From NCBI GenBank assembly GCA_015231795.1, contig JADGAX010000001.1, forward strand, positions 124,001-188,000: a DNA stretch of 64,000 bases. The letters are read 5' to 3'. Origin of the DNA: Alphaproteobacteria bacterium. GTDB taxonomy: Bacteria > Pseudomonadota > Alphaproteobacteria > Rhodospirillales > WMHbin7. The position numbers were made by a program, and so were the translations under genes. Shown here in pieces: positions 32,831 to 42,878 of the stretch (position 1 is the first letter of the stretch; every line of letters starts with the position of its first letter). A model generated the notes under the pieces. The model saw only the letters and a program-made list of their open reading frames with translations. It was not told the origin of the DNA and searched no databases.

Positions 32831-34984
32831 ATGATCCGGCAATTCGAACTCGTCGAGCGCGTTAAGGCCTACGATCCGTCCGCAGACGAGGATGCCATCA
32901 ATCGCGCTTACGTTTACGCCATGAAGATGCATGGCGCGCAGAAGCGCGCCTCGGGCGATCCCTATTTCTCGCATCCCATCGAAGTGGCCGGCATCCTGAC
33001 CCAGTTCCATCTGGACGGCGCCTCGATCATCACGGCCCTGTTGCATGACGTGATCGAGGACACCACCTCGACGCTTGAGGAAATCCAGAAGATTTTCGGC
33101 GCCGACATCGCGCGTTTGGTCGATGGCGTGACCAAGCTGACGCGGCTGGAACTGACGTCGGACCAGGCCAACAAACAGGCCGAGAATTTCCGAAAACTGG
33201 TCCTGGCCATGAGCGAGGACATTCGCGTTCTGCTGGTCAAGCTGGCCGACCGGCTGCACAACATGCGCACGCTGCACTACATTGAAAATCCTGACAAGCG
33301 CAAGCGCATCGCCATGGAGACGATGGAGATCTACGCGCCGCTGGCTGAACGCATCGGCATGCAAGAGATCAAGAACGAACTGGAAGACCTAGCCTTCGGC
33401 GAATTGCACACCGATGTGCGCCAGTCGATCACCAATCGATTGGATTTTCTGAAGCAAAGCGGCGGCAACCTGATCGGCCACATTCTGGCCGAGCTTGACG
33501 ACGTGATGAAGGGCAACAAGCTGGTGGCGGAAATCTCGGGCCGCGAGAAAACGCCCTATTCGATCTGGCGCAAGATGCAAAGAAAGGATGTCGGCTTCGA
33601 GCAATTGTCCGACATCATGGCCTTTCGCATCATCGTGGACAATGTCGATGGCTGCTATAGGGCCTTGGGCGTGCTGCACAGCCATTATCCGGTGGTGCCC
33701 GGCCGCTTCAAGGATTACATCAGCCTGCCCAAGCCCAACGGCTACAAGTCGCTGCATACCGGCGTTCTGGGGCCGGAACATCAGCGCATCGAAGTGCAGA
33801 TCAGAACGCGCGACATGCATGAAGTGGCCGAGCTGGGTGTGGCGGCGCATTGGAATTACAAGGATGGCGGCCCCAATACCGATGGGCGTCAGTATCGCTG
33901 GCTGAGAGAGTTGCTGGACATTCTCGACCATGCTTCGGGGCCTGAGGAATTCCTTGAGCACACCAGACTCGAGATGTTCCAAGACCAGGTGTTCTGCTTC
34001 TCGCCCAAGGGCGACTTGATCGCGTTGCCGCGCGGCGCCTGCCCGGTCGATTTCGCCTATGCGGTTCACAGCCAGGTGGGCGACACTTGCGTCGGCGCCA
34101 AGGTGAATGGGCGCATGGTTCCCTTGAAGGCGGCGCTGGTCAACGGCGATCAGGTCGAGATTCTGACGTCGAAGGCGCAATCGCCGCAGCCTGCCTGGGA
34201 GCGATTCGTCGTCACCGGCAAGGCCAGGGCCTGCATCCGGCGCTTCATCCGCAATCAGCAGCGCAGCCAGTTCCTGGCCCTGGGCCGGGAAATTCTGAGC
34301 AAGGCTTTCCGACAGGAAGGCTACGAACTGACCAACAAGGCCCTGGACGGCGTGATAAAGCAGTTCAAGGCGGCTAGCGCCGACGATCTGATCGTCGAGG
34401 TGGGCGAGGGCCATCATACCGGGCGCGAGGTTCTGCTGGCCGTCTATCCGGGGCTGAAGGAACACCACCACGCCCCCAATGTCGTACCCTTGCCCAAGCA
34501 GAAGGACAAAACGAAGCAATCTGGCAAGCATGAGCATGCGGTGCCCATCAAGGGGCTGATTCCCGGCATGGCCATGCACTTCGCCGGATGCTGTCACCCG
34601 TTGCCGGGCGACCGCATCGTGGGCATCATCACTACGGGCCGCGGCGTCACCATCCACACCATCGATTGCGACATGCTGTCGAATTTGCAAGATCAGCCCG
34701 AGCGCTGGTTGGACATCGCCTGGGACGCCGGCGCCGAGATCAAGTCGCACACCTCGCGCATCAGCATGGTGGTGGCCAACGAGCAGGGCAGTCTGGGCAC
34801 GCTGGCCACCGTGATCGCCAAGAACAAGGGCAACATCACCAATGTCAAGATCACCAACCGCTCGACCGACTTTTTCGAATTGATGGTGGATGTCGAGGTG
34901 CATGACGTCCGCCACCTGACCAACATCATTGCAGCCCTTCGCGCCACGCCCGAAATCAGTTCGGTCGACCGGGCGCGCAGTTGA
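32831..34984 (+). CDS. rel: Bifunctional (p)ppGpp synthetase/hydrolase (Rel/SpoT family)
   Basis: Makes and degrades the stringent-response alarmone. The 717 residues carry the HD hydrolase domain (SHPIEVAGILTQF, then ALLHDVIEDTTST, about 35-150), the synthetase domain (GREKTPYSIWRKMQRK, then DYISLPKPNGYKSLHTGVLG, about 230-345), a TGS domain near 390-450 and a C-terminal ACT domain. Both catalytic halves look intact, as expected for the single long Rel enzyme of Alphaproteobacteria. It starts 21 bases after rpoZ. Confidence 0.96.
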   Translation: MIRQFELVERVKAYDPSADEDAINRAYVYAMKMHGAQKRASGDPYFSHPIEVAGILTQFHLDGASIITALLHDVIEDTTSTLEEIQKIFGADIARLVDGVTKLTRLELTSDQANKQAENFRKLVLAMSEDIRVLLVKLADRLHNMRTLHYIENPDKRKRIAMETMEIYAPLAERIGMQEIKNELEDLAFGELHTDVRQSITNRLDFLKQSGGNLIGHILAELDDVMKGNKLVAEISGREKTPYSIWRKMQRKDVGFEQLSDIMAFRIIVDNVDGCYRALGVLHSHYPVVPGRFKDYISLPKPNGYKSLHTGVLGPEHQRIEVQIRTRDMHEVAELGVAAHWNYKDGGPNTDGRQYRWLRELLDILDHASGPEEFLEHTRLEMFQDQVFCFSPKGDLIALPRGACPVDFAYAVHSQVGDTCVGAKVNGRMVPLKAALVNGDQVEILTSKAQSPQPAWERFVVTGKARACIRRFIRNQQRSQFLALGREILSKAFRQEGYELTNKALDGVIKQFKAASADDLIVEVGEGHHTGREVLLAVYPGLKEHHHAPNVVPLPKQKDKTKQSGKHEHAVPIKGLIPGMAMHFAGCCHPLPGDRIVGIITTGRGVTIHTIDCDMLSNLQDQPERWLDIAWDAGAEIKSHTSRISMVVANEQGSLGTLATVIAKNKGNITNVKITNRSTDFFELMVDVEVHDVRHLTNIIAALRATPEISSVDRARS

Positions 34985-35006
34985 CCCTTCCGACGCGAGA
35001 CATGCG

Positions 35007-35738
35007 ATGACGCTTCCCTACCAACGCCTGGGCATCAATATCGATCACGTCGCCACGCTGCGCAACGCCAGGGGCGGAAGCCATCCCGATCCCGTCTTGG
35101 CGGCGCTGCTGGCCGAAAAGGCGGGTGCCGACGGCATCACGGCGCATCTTAGAGAGGACAGGCGCCATATCATGGATGGCGACGTGGATCGGCTGATGGC
35201 CGAATTGTCCCGACCGCTCAATCTGGAAATGGCCGCCATCGGCGAGATGGTCGAGATTGCCGTGCGCCTGAAACCGCATGCCTGCTGTTTGGTGCCCGAG
35301 AAGCGCTCTGAACGCACCACCGAGGGCGGCCTTGAGGTGGCGGGTGATCTGGCGCGCATTTCCGACGTATCGGCACGCCTGAAGAATGCGGGCATCCGCG
35401 TTTCGCTGTTCATCGAACCCGACGAGCGTCAGGTGCGCGCCGCCAAGGCTGCGGGAGCGCCGGTGATCGAACTGCATACCGGCACTTATGCCGAGGCGGG
35501 AGGCGGCGAGGGGCCAGAGATTGTGCGGTTGCGTCGGGCGGCAGAGCTGGCCGCCGAGATTGGGCTGGAATGCCATGCCGGACATGGTCTGACCTATGCC
35601 AATGTGAAGCCGGTGGCGGCCATTCCGAATATCGTCGAACTGAATATCGGCCATTTCCTGATGGGAGAAGCGATGTTCGTGGGTCTGGAAGCCAGCATTC
35701 AGGCCATGCGCCGACTGATGGACGAGGCCAGGGCGTGA
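35007..35738 (+). CDS. pdxJ: Pyridoxine 5'-phosphate synthase
   Basis: Closes the pyridine ring of vitamin B6 from DXP and aminoacetone phosphate. The 243 residues show [17 protein letters not shown] at the start, [14 protein letters not shown], the active-site [13 protein letters not shown], and [13 protein letters not shown] with [19 protein letters not shown] at the end. The start is the ATG at 35007; the frame runs upstream into rel but that part is not coding. It overlaps acpS by GTGA. The order pdxJ-acpS is widely conserved. Confidence 0.97.
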   Translation: MTLPYQRLGINIDHVATLRNARGGSHPDPVLAALLAEKAGADGITAHLREDRRHIMDGDVDRLMAELSRPLNLEMAAIGEMVEIAVRLKPHACCLVPEKRSERTTEGGLEVAGDLARISDVSARLKNAGIRVSLFIEPDERQVRAAKAAGAPVIELHTGTYAEAGGGEGPEIVRLRRAAELAAEIGLECHAGHGLTYANVKPVAAIPNIVELNIGHFLMGEAMFVGLEASIQAMRRLMDEARA

Positions 35739-36133
35739 TCCTAGGCATCGGCAACGATCTGGCCGATATCCGGCGCATCGAACAGACCCTGCAGCGTTAT
35801 GGTCAGCGTTTCTTGAATCGCATCTTCACGCCCACGGAAATCGCCAAGGCCATGAAGCGCGCCGATCCCGCTGCGACGCTGGCCAAGCGTTTCGCCGCCA
35901 AGGAAGCCTGTTCCAAGGCCCTGGGCACCGGCTTCAGGAAGGGCGTTTTCTGGCGCGACATGGGCGTGGTCAATCTAGATACCGGCCAGCCGACCCTGGA
36001 ACTGACCGGCGGCGCGCTTTCCCGCCTGCAAGAAATGACTCCGCCGGGCTACAGGCCGGTCATTCACCTCACCATGACCGACGAACCGCCGATGGCCGAA
36101 GCCATCGTCCTGATCGAGGCTGTCAGGATTTAA
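35735..36133 (+). CDS. acpS: Holo-[acyl-carrier-protein] synthase
   Basis: Attaches the 4'-phosphopantetheine arm to acyl carrier protein. The 132 residues begin [18 protein letters not shown], with the metal-binding Asp, and contain [19 protein letters not shown], the second conserved motif. The GTG start at 35735 overlaps the pdxJ stop. The 3' end overlaps by three bases the stop codon of the metallophosphoesterase on the other strand. Confidence 0.95.
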   Translation: MILGIGNDLADIRRIEQTLQRYGQRFLNRIFTPTEIAKAMKRADPAATLAKRFAAKEACSKALGTGFRKGVFWRDMGVVNLDTGQPTLELTGGALSRLQEMTPPGYRPVIHLTMTDEPPMAEAIVLIEAVRI

Positions 36134-37101
36134 ACATTACGGGGTGCAGGTGGAGTTTGCATCGTTTTCAAGGTTATCAAAGTGATTTCGGGAATCGTGC
36201 CGAAACGCACGGGAATGATGCTGGTGCCGATGCCGCCGCTGACCACCAGCGGCCCCTTGTCGCCGTCGATCAATCCGTAGGCATAGCGTTGTCCGTAGAT
36301 TGAGGGAACTACCAAACGTCCCAGCAGGGGCAGATTGACCTGTCCGCCATGGGTGTGTCCCGCCAGGGCCAATCCAGCCCGCCTTGGCAGTTCCGGATAA
36401 CTGTCCGGATGATGCATCGCTACAATGAGAGGGACGTTCCTTGGAATGCCCGCCAACGCCTTTTCAGGCCTGTCATTGTCGGTCGTCTTGTCGCCAACGC
36501 CAGCCAGCCAGATATCGGCGCCTTGCCAGTTGAGGACGATGGATTTGTTTTCAAGCACGGGGATGCCCACGGACTCGAAGGCTCGGGCGACGCGCCCGCC
36601 ATCCAGCCACCAATCGTGATTGCCAAGAATCGTATAGACGCCCAAGGGGGATTCAAGTTTCGACAAAATGTGGGCCGTGGTTTCGGGCGGGACGAAGCGG
36701 GTGAATAGGCCGCCCGCGATATAGTCACCCATCAGAACCACCAGATCGGGCCTTTCGGCGTTCGCCATGGCGACGACGCGCTCAAGTTTGGCCTCGTCGA
36801 TATGGGGGGCGCCAGGATGCGGATCGGCGATCGCCAGGATGCGAAGCTCGGGCGCGTCCTTCGGCCAGGAAGGCGATTGAACGGTCCAGCGCCGGACATG
36901 CAACAGGTCCGGCTCGACGAAAAATCCCCAGGCAAAACCGGCCACGGCAAGGCCCAGGCAGAAGAAAGTCAGTCGTCTGAACAAGCGAAGGCACCCAGCA
37001 CGAGGAACGGTCAATCCATAGCTGGTTATATTTGCAAGAAAAGCAATGGGATAATGGTGCGGCAAGGCGCCCTTGACATTAAAGGTCAGGACTGGCTTCA
37101 T
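36130..37101 (-). CDS. Membrane-anchored calcineurin-type metallophosphoesterase
   Basis: A predicted phosphoesterase of the YaeI/DUF-type family. One N-terminal membrane helix ([16 protein letters not shown]) anchors a periplasm-facing or cytosolic domain with the complete two-metal site: IADPHPG, GDYIAGG, GNHDWW, MHHPDS and GHTHGGQ. Family members hydrolyse phosphodiesters or lipid headgroups; the substrate here is unknown. The start is uncertain: ATG at 37101 lies only 28 bases from the divergent lepB start, while a TTG at 37014 just before the helix would leave room for promoters. It interrupts the otherwise co-directional acpS-lepB run. Confidence 0.8.
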   Translation of the reverse strand: MKPVLTFNVKGALPHHYPIAFLANITSYGLTVPRAGCLRLFRRLTFFCLGLAVAGFAWGFFVEPDLLHVRRWTVQSPSWPKDAPELRILAIADPHPGAPHIDEAKLERVVAMANAERPDLVVLMGDYIAGGLFTRFVPPETTAHILSKLESPLGVYTILGNHDWWLDGGRVARAFESVGIPVLENKSIVLNWQGADIWLAGVGDKTTDNDRPEKALAGIPRNVPLIVAMHHPDSYPELPRRAGLALAGHTHGGQVNLPLLGRLVVPSIYGQRYAYGLIDGDKGPLVVSGGIGTSIIPVRFGTIPEITLITLKTMQTPPAPRNV

Positions 37102-37129
37102 CCCGGACTGAAAAGCTAGGATTTTGCCA

Positions 37130-37918
37130 GTGGATTTCAATATTTCCCGATTCTTCGCCAGCAGTCAGGCGCGCAAAAAGCCCAAGCCCCAGGATGGTTC
37201 CTGGAGCGAGACCACGAAGACCGTGCTTTATGCGGGATTGATCGCGCTTGGCATTCGCACCTTGGCTTATGAACCGTTCAACATTCCCTCGGGGTCGATG
37301 ATTCCCACGCTTCTGGTGGGCGACTATCTGTTCGTTTCGAAATTTTCCTACGGCTATTCGAGACATTCTTTTCCTTTCAGCGCCGCTCCCTTCAAAGGGC
37401 GACTTTTCAAGGGCGCGCCAGAGCGCGGCGACGTGGCGGTCTTCAAGCTGCCCACCGACAACAAGACCGACTACATCAAGCGCATCGTGGGACTGCCCGG
37501 CGACCGCATTCAGGTGAAGAACGGAATCTTGCACATCAATGGCGAAGCGGTGAAGCGCGAGCGCATCGCCGATTTCGTCTTCAAGAACGAGCATGGCAAC
37601 ACGACGCGCATGGTCCAGTATCTGGAAACGCTGCCGGGCGGGCGGGTGCATCCGATCATCGAGATCAGCGACATGCTGCCTCAGGACGACACGCATGAAT
37701 ATGTGGTTCCCGAGAACCATTTCTTCGCCATGGGCGACAATCGCGATAATTCCAAGGACAGCCGTTTCCTGTCGGAAGTGGGATATATCCCCTCTGAAAA
37801 TCTGGTGGGGCGGGCGGAGTTCCTGTGGTTCTCGACCGATGGTTCGGCCAGCCTGTTCGAATTCTGGAAATGGCCCTCGGCCACGCGTTTCTCGCGCTTC
37901 TTCGGCGCCGTGCGTTAG
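37130..37918 (+). CDS. lepB: Signal peptidase I
   Basis: Membrane serine protease that removes signal peptides in the periplasm. The 262 residues have one N-terminal membrane helix (TVLYAGLIALGIRTLAY), the catalytic Ser56 in PSGSMIPTLLVGDYLFVSKF and Lys117 in YIKRIVGLPGDR, and box E as GDNRDNSKDSR. I chose GTG at 37130 because AGGA lies eight bases upstream; TTG at 37124 is too close to that site. It is four bases from rnc and co-transcribed with it. Confidence 0.95.
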   Translation: MDFNISRFFASSQARKKPKPQDGSWSETTKTVLYAGLIALGIRTLAYEPFNIPSGSMIPTLLVGDYLFVSKFSYGYSRHSFPFSAAPFKGRLFKGAPERGDVAVFKLPTDNKTDYIKRIVGLPGDRIQVKNGILHINGEAVKRERIADFVFKNEHGNTTRMVQYLETLPGGRVHPIIEISDMLPQDDTHEYVVPENHFFAMGDNRDNSKDSRFLSEVGYIPSENLVGRAEFLWFSTDGSASLFEFWKWPSATRFSRFFGAVR

Positions 37919-37921
37919 GCA

Positions 37922-38584
37922 ATGGCCAGGGATATCGAACTCCGCCTAGGTCATCGCTTCAACAACCCATCCTTGCTGACCGAGGCCCTGACGCATCCCA
38001 GCGCCTCGGCGCCCTTGTCTCCCAGCTATCAGCGCCTGGAATTCCTGGGCGACCGGGTGCTGGGCTTGGTGGTGGCGCGTTTGCTGATCGAGCGTTTTCC
38101 TCACGAGGCCGAGGGTGATCTGGCCAAGCGCCATGCCCAGTTGGTCAGCCGCGAGACGGCGGCCAAGGCCGCCCGCTTGCTCGACATCGGCTCGTTCATC
38201 AGGTTTTCCAAGGGCGAGATGGAAGCAGGCGGCCAGGGTAGTTCGTCGGCCTTGGGCGATGTGATGGAAGCGCTGCTGGGCGCCATCTATCTGGATGGCG
38301 GATTGGCCCCTGCCGAGGCCTTGGCCCTGCGCCTGTGGGAGCCGATGCTGTCTTTGGACCTGACGCCACCCAAGGACGCCAAGACGGCGTTGCAGGAATG
38401 GAGCCAGGCGCGCACATTGGGTCTGCCCGTCTATACTGTTGTGGGACAGAGCGGCCCGGCGCATGATCCGAGGTTCGAGGTCAAGGTTCAGGTTGGCGTC
38501 CATTCGGCTTCGGGCGAGGGGGCTTCGAAGCGCGCCGCCGAGCAGTTGGCCGCCAAGTCGTTGTTGGATAAGGTTGAGTCATGA
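37922..38584 (+). CDS. rnc: Ribonuclease III
   Basis: Cuts double-stranded RNA, including rRNA precursors. The 220 residues contain the signature RLEFLGDRVLGL with its acidic metal ligands, the second acidic cluster in LGDVMEALLGAIYLDGG, and a C-terminal dsRNA-binding domain (about 150-220; TALQEWSQARTLGLPVY, then SGEGASKRAAEQLAAKSLL). It overlaps era by ATGA. The lepB-rnc-era-recO order is conserved across Proteobacteria. Confidence 0.97.
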   Translation: MARDIELRLGHRFNNPSLLTEALTHPSASAPLSPSYQRLEFLGDRVLGLVVARLLIERFPHEAEGDLAKRHAQLVSRETAAKAARLLDIGSFIRFSKGEMEAGGQGSSSALGDVMEALLGAIYLDGGLAPAEALALRLWEPMLSLDLTPPKDAKTALQEWSQARTLGLPVYTVVGQSGPAHDPRFEVKVQVGVHSASGEGASKRAAEQLAAKSLLDKVES

Positions 38585-39471
38585 AAAAAGCCGGATTTGT
38601 CGCCGTTCTGGGCGCGCCCAATGCCGGAAAATCGACGCTGGTCAATCAGTTGGTCGGTTCCAAAGTGTCCATCGTTTCATCGAAGGTGCAGACCACGCGC
38701 ACCCGCGTTCTCGGCATCGTGATGCATGGCGAATGTCAGGTGGTGCTGATGGATACGCCGGGCATTTTTCAGCCCAAGCGCCGGCTTGACCGCGCCATGG
38801 TGGCGGCGGCCTGGACCGGGGCCGAGGATGCTGACGTGCTGTTGCTGCTGATCGATGCCCGCAAGGGATTCGACGCTGAAAGCCAGGCCATCGTTTCGCG
38901 TTTGAAGGAACAGAAGAAGCGCGCCTTGCTGGCGCTCAACAAGGTCGATCAGTCGGACAAGGGCAAGTTGTTGAAGCTGGCCGAATCGCTGCATGCCGAA
39001 GGCTGTTTCGACGAGGTCTTCATGATCTCGGCCCTGACCGGCGACGGCTGCGACGTGCTGATCGACAAGCTGGCGTCATTGATGCCGGAAGGCCCCTATC
39101 TGTATCCCGAAGATGAACTGTCCGACATGCCCCAGCGTTTGCTGGCCGCCGAAGTTGTGCGCGAGCAGCTTTATCACAGGCTTTATCAGGAACTGCCCTA
39201 TCAGGCGACCGTGGAAACCGAAGCCTGGGAAGAGCGCCGCGACGGCAGCGCCAAGATCGACGTCACAATTTACGTCGAGCGCGACGGCCAGAAATCCATC
39301 GTGCTGGGCGAGAAGGGGGCCATGGTCAAGGCCATCGGCCAGTCGGCGCGCCAAGAGCTTGAGCAGTTGCTGGAACGCAAGGTCCATCTGTTCTTGTTCG
39401 TCAAGGTGCGCGAAAACTGGCAAGAAGACCGCGAGCGCTATTCCACCTGGGGATTGGATTTCGAGGCCTAA
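38581..39471 (+). CDS. era: GTPase Era
   Basis: GTPase needed for maturation of the 16S rRNA 3' end. The 296 residues carry the P-loop GAPNAGKSTLVNQLVG, the switch region SKVQTTRTRVLGI, DTPGIF, NKVDQSD, and a C-terminal KH domain (IGQSARQELEQLLERKVHLF). It is overlapped by rnc upstream, so RNase III and Era, both acting in rRNA processing, are made together. Confidence 0.97.
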   Translation: MKKAGFVAVLGAPNAGKSTLVNQLVGSKVSIVSSKVQTTRTRVLGIVMHGECQVVLMDTPGIFQPKRRLDRAMVAAAWTGAEDADVLLLLIDARKGFDAESQAIVSRLKEQKKRALLALNKVDQSDKGKLLKLAESLHAEGCFDEVFMISALTGDGCDVLIDKLASLMPEGPYLYPEDELSDMPQRLLAAEVVREQLYHRLYQELPYQATVETEAWEERRDGSAKIDVTIYVERDGQKSIVLGEKGAMVKAIGQSARQELEQLLERKVHLFLFVKVRENWQEDRERYSTWGLDFEA

Positions 39472-39489
39472 CCGCTCTATCCTTTCCCC

Positions 39490-40191
39490 ATGGACTGGAC
39501 CGACGACGGCATTGTCTTAACGACCCGAAAATTCGGCGAAAGCGGGCTAATCGTCAGCCTGCTCACCCGCGAGCATGGGCGCCATGCCGGGCTGGTGCGT
39601 GGCGGGGCGGGCAAAAGGGCGGCGGGCCAGTACGAACCCGGCAATCTTGTCCACGCGGTTTGGCGGGCGCGCCTGGAAGAACAACTGGGGTCGCTGGCTT
39701 GCGAGGTGCGCAGCAACCACGCCGCCCGCCATCTGGCGCATCCGGCAAGGCTGGCGGCCTTGATCTCCGCCTTGTCGCTGGTGGAAACCGCCCTGCCCGA
39801 GCGCGAGCCGCATAGCAGCCTGTTCGACTCGCTGTCGGCCCTGTTGGTCATCCTGGGCGAGGAGGGCTGGGAGCAGGCCTATATTCGCTGGGAGATGATC
39901 TTGCTGGCCGAACTGGGCTTCGGCATCGACCTGTCTTGCTGCGCCGCCACTGGCAAGAATGACCAACTGGCCTATGTCTCGCCCAAGTCGGGCCGCGCCG
40001 TCAGCCTGTCGGCGGGGGCGCCCTGGAAGGATAAGCTATTGAAACTGCCGGGATTCTTAGTTGAGGGAGAAGGCGGCAGCATCGCCGATGGCCTGAAACT
40101 GACCGGCTATTTCCTGGAATCCTGGCTTTTCAACCATTTGGGCCGCCCTTTGCCTGCCGCCCGCACACGGCTTGTTGACCGGCTGGGCTGA
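39490..40191 (+). CDS. recO: DNA repair protein RecO
   Basis: Loads RecA onto SSB-coated gaps with RecR. The 233 residues have the N-terminal OB fold (DDGIVLTTRKFGESGLIVSLL, then GLVRGGAGKR), a helical core with WEMILLAELGFGIDLSCCA, and YVSPKSGRAVS. The zinc-type cysteines seen in some RecO proteins are only partly present (SCCA). It starts 18 bases after era and is 21 bases before parC. Confidence 0.93.
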   Translation: MDWTDDGIVLTTRKFGESGLIVSLLTREHGRHAGLVRGGAGKRAAGQYEPGNLVHAVWRARLEEQLGSLACEVRSNHAARHLAHPARLAALISALSLVETALPEREPHSSLFDSLSALLVILGEEGWEQAYIRWEMILLAELGFGIDLSCCAATGKNDQLAYVSPKSGRAVSLSAGAPWKDKLLKLPGFLVEGEGGSIADGLKLTGYFLESWLFNHLGRPLPAARTRLVDRLG

Positions 40192-40212
40192 TACCCACTA
40201 TATCTAGCCCCC

Positions 40213-42441
40213 ATGAACGAACTGTCCCCCAACGGCGGCGAAATCCGCGATACCGGTCTGGCCGATGCGCTCAGCGAGCGCTATCTGGCCTATGCCCTGT
40301 CGACCATCGTTTCCCGTTCGCTGCCCGACGTGCGCGACGGGCTGAAGCCCGTGCATCGGCGCATTCTGTACGCCATGCGCCAGTTGAAGCTGGACCCCGA
40401 GTCCGGTTTCAAGAAGTGCGCGCGCGTGGTTGGCGACGTCATCGGTAAATATCACCCGCATGGCGATTCCGCCGTGTACGAGGCGATGGTGCGCCTAGCC
40501 CAGGATTTCGCGGTGCGCTATCCGTTGGTGGAGGGGCAGGGCAATTTCGGCAATATCGACGGCGACAACGCTGCCGCCATGCGCTACACGGAATCGAAGC
40601 TGACGGCGGTGGCCCAGGCCCTGATGGATGGGCTTGACGAAGACGCCGTCGATTTCAGGCCCACCTATGACGGGTCGGAATCCGAACCCGTGGTCATGCC
40701 CTCGGCTTTTCCCAATCTGCTGGCCAATGGTTCGTCGGGCATCGCGGTCGGCATGGCGACCAATATTCCGCCGCACAATGTTTCGGAACTTTGCGACGCT
40801 CTGTCGCACATCATCAAGAAGCCCGGCTGTTCGGTGGACGAACTGGTGCAGTTCGTGCGTGGCCCCGATTTTCCTACCGGCGGCATCCTGGCCGAGCCGG
40901 GCGAGAACATCCTGGAAGCCTATCGCACCGGGCGCGGCGGATTTCGCCTGCGTGCCCGCTGGGAAGTGGAAAAGCTCAAGCACGGCCTGTGGCAAGTGGT
41001 GGTCACGGAAATTCCCTATCAGGTGCAGAAGGCCAAGCTGATCGAGCGCATCGCCGGACTATTGTCCGAAAAGAAGCTGCCGCTGCTGGCCGATGTGCGC
41101 GATGAATCAACCGATATCGTGCGCGTCGTTTTCGAACCCAAGAACCGCACCGCCCAGCCCGAAGTGCTGATGGAGCAGTTGTTCCGCCAGACCGATCTGG
41201 AAACACGCATCTCGCTCAACATGAATGTGCTGGACGCAGATGGCGTGCCGCGCGTCATGAATTTGAAGGAAGTTCTGCGTGCCTTCCTTGATCACCGCAT
41301 GGTGGTGCTGGAGCGCCGGGCTAGGCACCGGCTGGGCCGCATCGATCACCGGCTGGAAGTGCTGGGCGGTTATCTGGTGGCCTATCTCAACCTGGATGCG
41401 GTGATCAAGATCATCCGCAACGAGGATGAACCCAAGCCCGCATTGATGAAGAAGTTCAAGCTGTCGGACGTGCAGGCCGAAGCCATCTTGAACATGCGGC
41501 TTAGGGCCTTGCGCAAGCTGGAAGAAATCGAAATCAAGCGCGAACATGATCGCTTGAGCGCCGAAAAGACCGAGTTGGAATCGCTGCTGGCCGACGAGGC
41601 CAAGCGTTGGCGGGCCATCGGCGCCGAGATCAAGGACATCCGCAAGAAATTCGGCCCCGAGACGGCGCTTGGCAAGCGCAGAAGCGATATTTCCGGCCCG
41701 CCGCCGGTGATCGACGTGCCCATGGAAGCCATGGTCGAGCACGAGGAACTGACCGTTGTCCTGTCCGAAAAAGGCTGGGTGCGCGCCATGAAGGGCCATC
41801 TGGAAGACACGGCGGAACTGAAATACAAGGAAGGCGATGGACCGGCCTTTATCTTGCCTGCCGCCACCACCTCGAAAATCCTGGTTTTCGCCTCGAACGG
41901 CCGCTTCTATACGCTGTCTGGCGACAAGCTGCCCAAGGGGCGCGGCCATGGCGAACCTATCCGCCTGATGATCGATCTGCCCAACGATGCCGAAATCGTG
42001 ACACTGGTCGTCCACAAGCCGGGCGACAAGCTGCTGCTGGCCTCGGCCCTGGGGCGCGGTTTCGTGGTCGAGGAAACCGAAGTTCTGGCATCGACCAGAA
42101 CCGGCAAGCAGGTGATGAATCTGGACGACGACGACAAGGCGATGTTCGCCGTTCCCGCCGATGGCGATCATGTCGCCATTATCGGCGAGAACCGCAAGAT
42201 GCTGATCTTCCCGCTGAACCAAGTGCCCGAAATGGGCAAGGGGCGCGGCGTGATCTTGCAGCGCTACAAGGATGCGCATCTGTCCGATCTGAAGGTCTTC
42301 GTGAAGAAGGAAGGCCTTAGCTGGATCGTCGGCGGCCGCGTGCGCACTGAAACCGACCTGGGACCCTGGATCGGCGAACGCGCCCAGGCGGGCCGTCTGC
42401 CGCCCACTGGTTTTCCGCGCTCGAACCGCTTCGACGGGTAG
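40213..42441 (+). CDS. parC: DNA topoisomerase IV subunit A
   Basis: Decatenates sister chromosomes with ParE. The 742 residues start with the GyrA/ParC core: [42 protein letters not shown] and the catalytic Tyr125 in [10 protein letters not shown]. The C-terminal beta-pinwheel is shorter than in GyrA and lacks the canonical GyrA box, which supports ParC. The quinolone-region positions read as [10 protein letters not shown], the usual sensitive-type residues. parE is not in the window. Confidence 0.95.
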   Translation: MNELSPNGGEIRDTGLADALSERYLAYALSTIVSRSLPDVRDGLKPVHRRILYAMRQLKLDPESGFKKCARVVGDVIGKYHPHGDSAVYEAMVRLAQDFAVRYPLVEGQGNFGNIDGDNAAAMRYTESKLTAVAQALMDGLDEDAVDFRPTYDGSESEPVVMPSAFPNLLANGSSGIAVGMATNIPPHNVSELCDALSHIIKKPGCSVDELVQFVRGPDFPTGGILAEPGENILEAYRTGRGGFRLRARWEVEKLKHGLWQVVVTEIPYQVQKAKLIERIAGLLSEKKLPLLADVRDESTDIVRVVFEPKNRTAQPEVLMEQLFRQTDLETRISLNMNVLDADGVPRVMNLKEVLRAFLDHRMVVLERRARHRLGRIDHRLEVLGGYLVAYLNLDAVIKIIRNEDEPKPALMKKFKLSDVQAEAILNMRLRALRKLEEIEIKREHDRLSAEKTELESLLADEAKRWRAIGAEIKDIRKKFGPETALGKRRSDISGPPPVIDVPMEAMVEHEELTVVLSEKGWVRAMKGHLEDTAELKYKEGDGPAFILPAATTSKILVFASNGRFYTLSGDKLPKGRGHGEPIRLMIDLPNDAEIVTLVVHKPGDKLLLASALGRGFVVEETEVLASTRTGKQVMNLDDDDKAMFAVPADGDHVAIIGENRKMLIFPLNQVPEMGKGRGVILQRYKDAHLSDLKVFVKKEGLSWIVGGRVRTETDLGPWIGERAQAGRLPPTGFPRSNRFDG

Positions 42442-42488
42442 TAAAATCTCCCCTTGAACCTAGCCCCAACTTGCCTAAAACTGGTTCC

Positions 42489-42845
42489 ATGATCCTGACT
42501 GCGGGAACATGGCGGAAATGGCTGGCGAACGGGCTTTTGGCGCTCGCGCTGATGCTGTCGCATGCGGCGCCGGTCATGTCGTTCGAGCAAACGACCACCC
42601 CCGCCCATCATGCGCAAGCGCAAGAAGGCCATTGCCAAGATGTCTTGGCCGATCAAATGCCTGCTTCAACGGTTCCGCAGGCCGCCTGTCAGGCCTGTCC
42701 TGGCATGGCGATCTTCCTGCCCGAGCCGATGCGTCTTCCCATCCGCGTGGCCGTTTTGGGATTCGCCTTGCCGGAACCGCAAGAAAGGCAGGGGATTTCC
42801 ATCTCGCTCGATACGCCGCCTCCGAAATCCTTGTCCGTCGTCTGA
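42489..42845 (+). CDS. Small secreted Cys/His protein beside multicopper oxidase; function unknown
   Basis: A 118-residue product with an N-terminal hydrophobic signal (WLANGLLALALMLSHAAPVMS), then a His-rich stretch (PAHHAQAQEGH), a cysteine and a QAACQACPGMAIF motif, and a proline-rich end (DTPPPKS). The layout resembles small copper-linked proteins such as DUF2946, but I cannot place it firmly. It is 33 bases upstream of the multicopper oxidase on the same strand, suggesting a shared operon and a role in periplasmic copper handling. The ATG at 42489 has no clear ribosome site. Confidence 0.6.
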   Translation: MILTAGTWRKWLANGLLALALMLSHAAPVMSFEQTTTPAHHAQAQEGHCQDVLADQMPASTVPQAACQACPGMAIFLPEPMRLPIRVAVLGFALPEPQERQGISISLDTPPPKSLSVV

Positions 42846-42878
42846 CCATTTTTTGAAACGACGAACAACGAGGATTTC

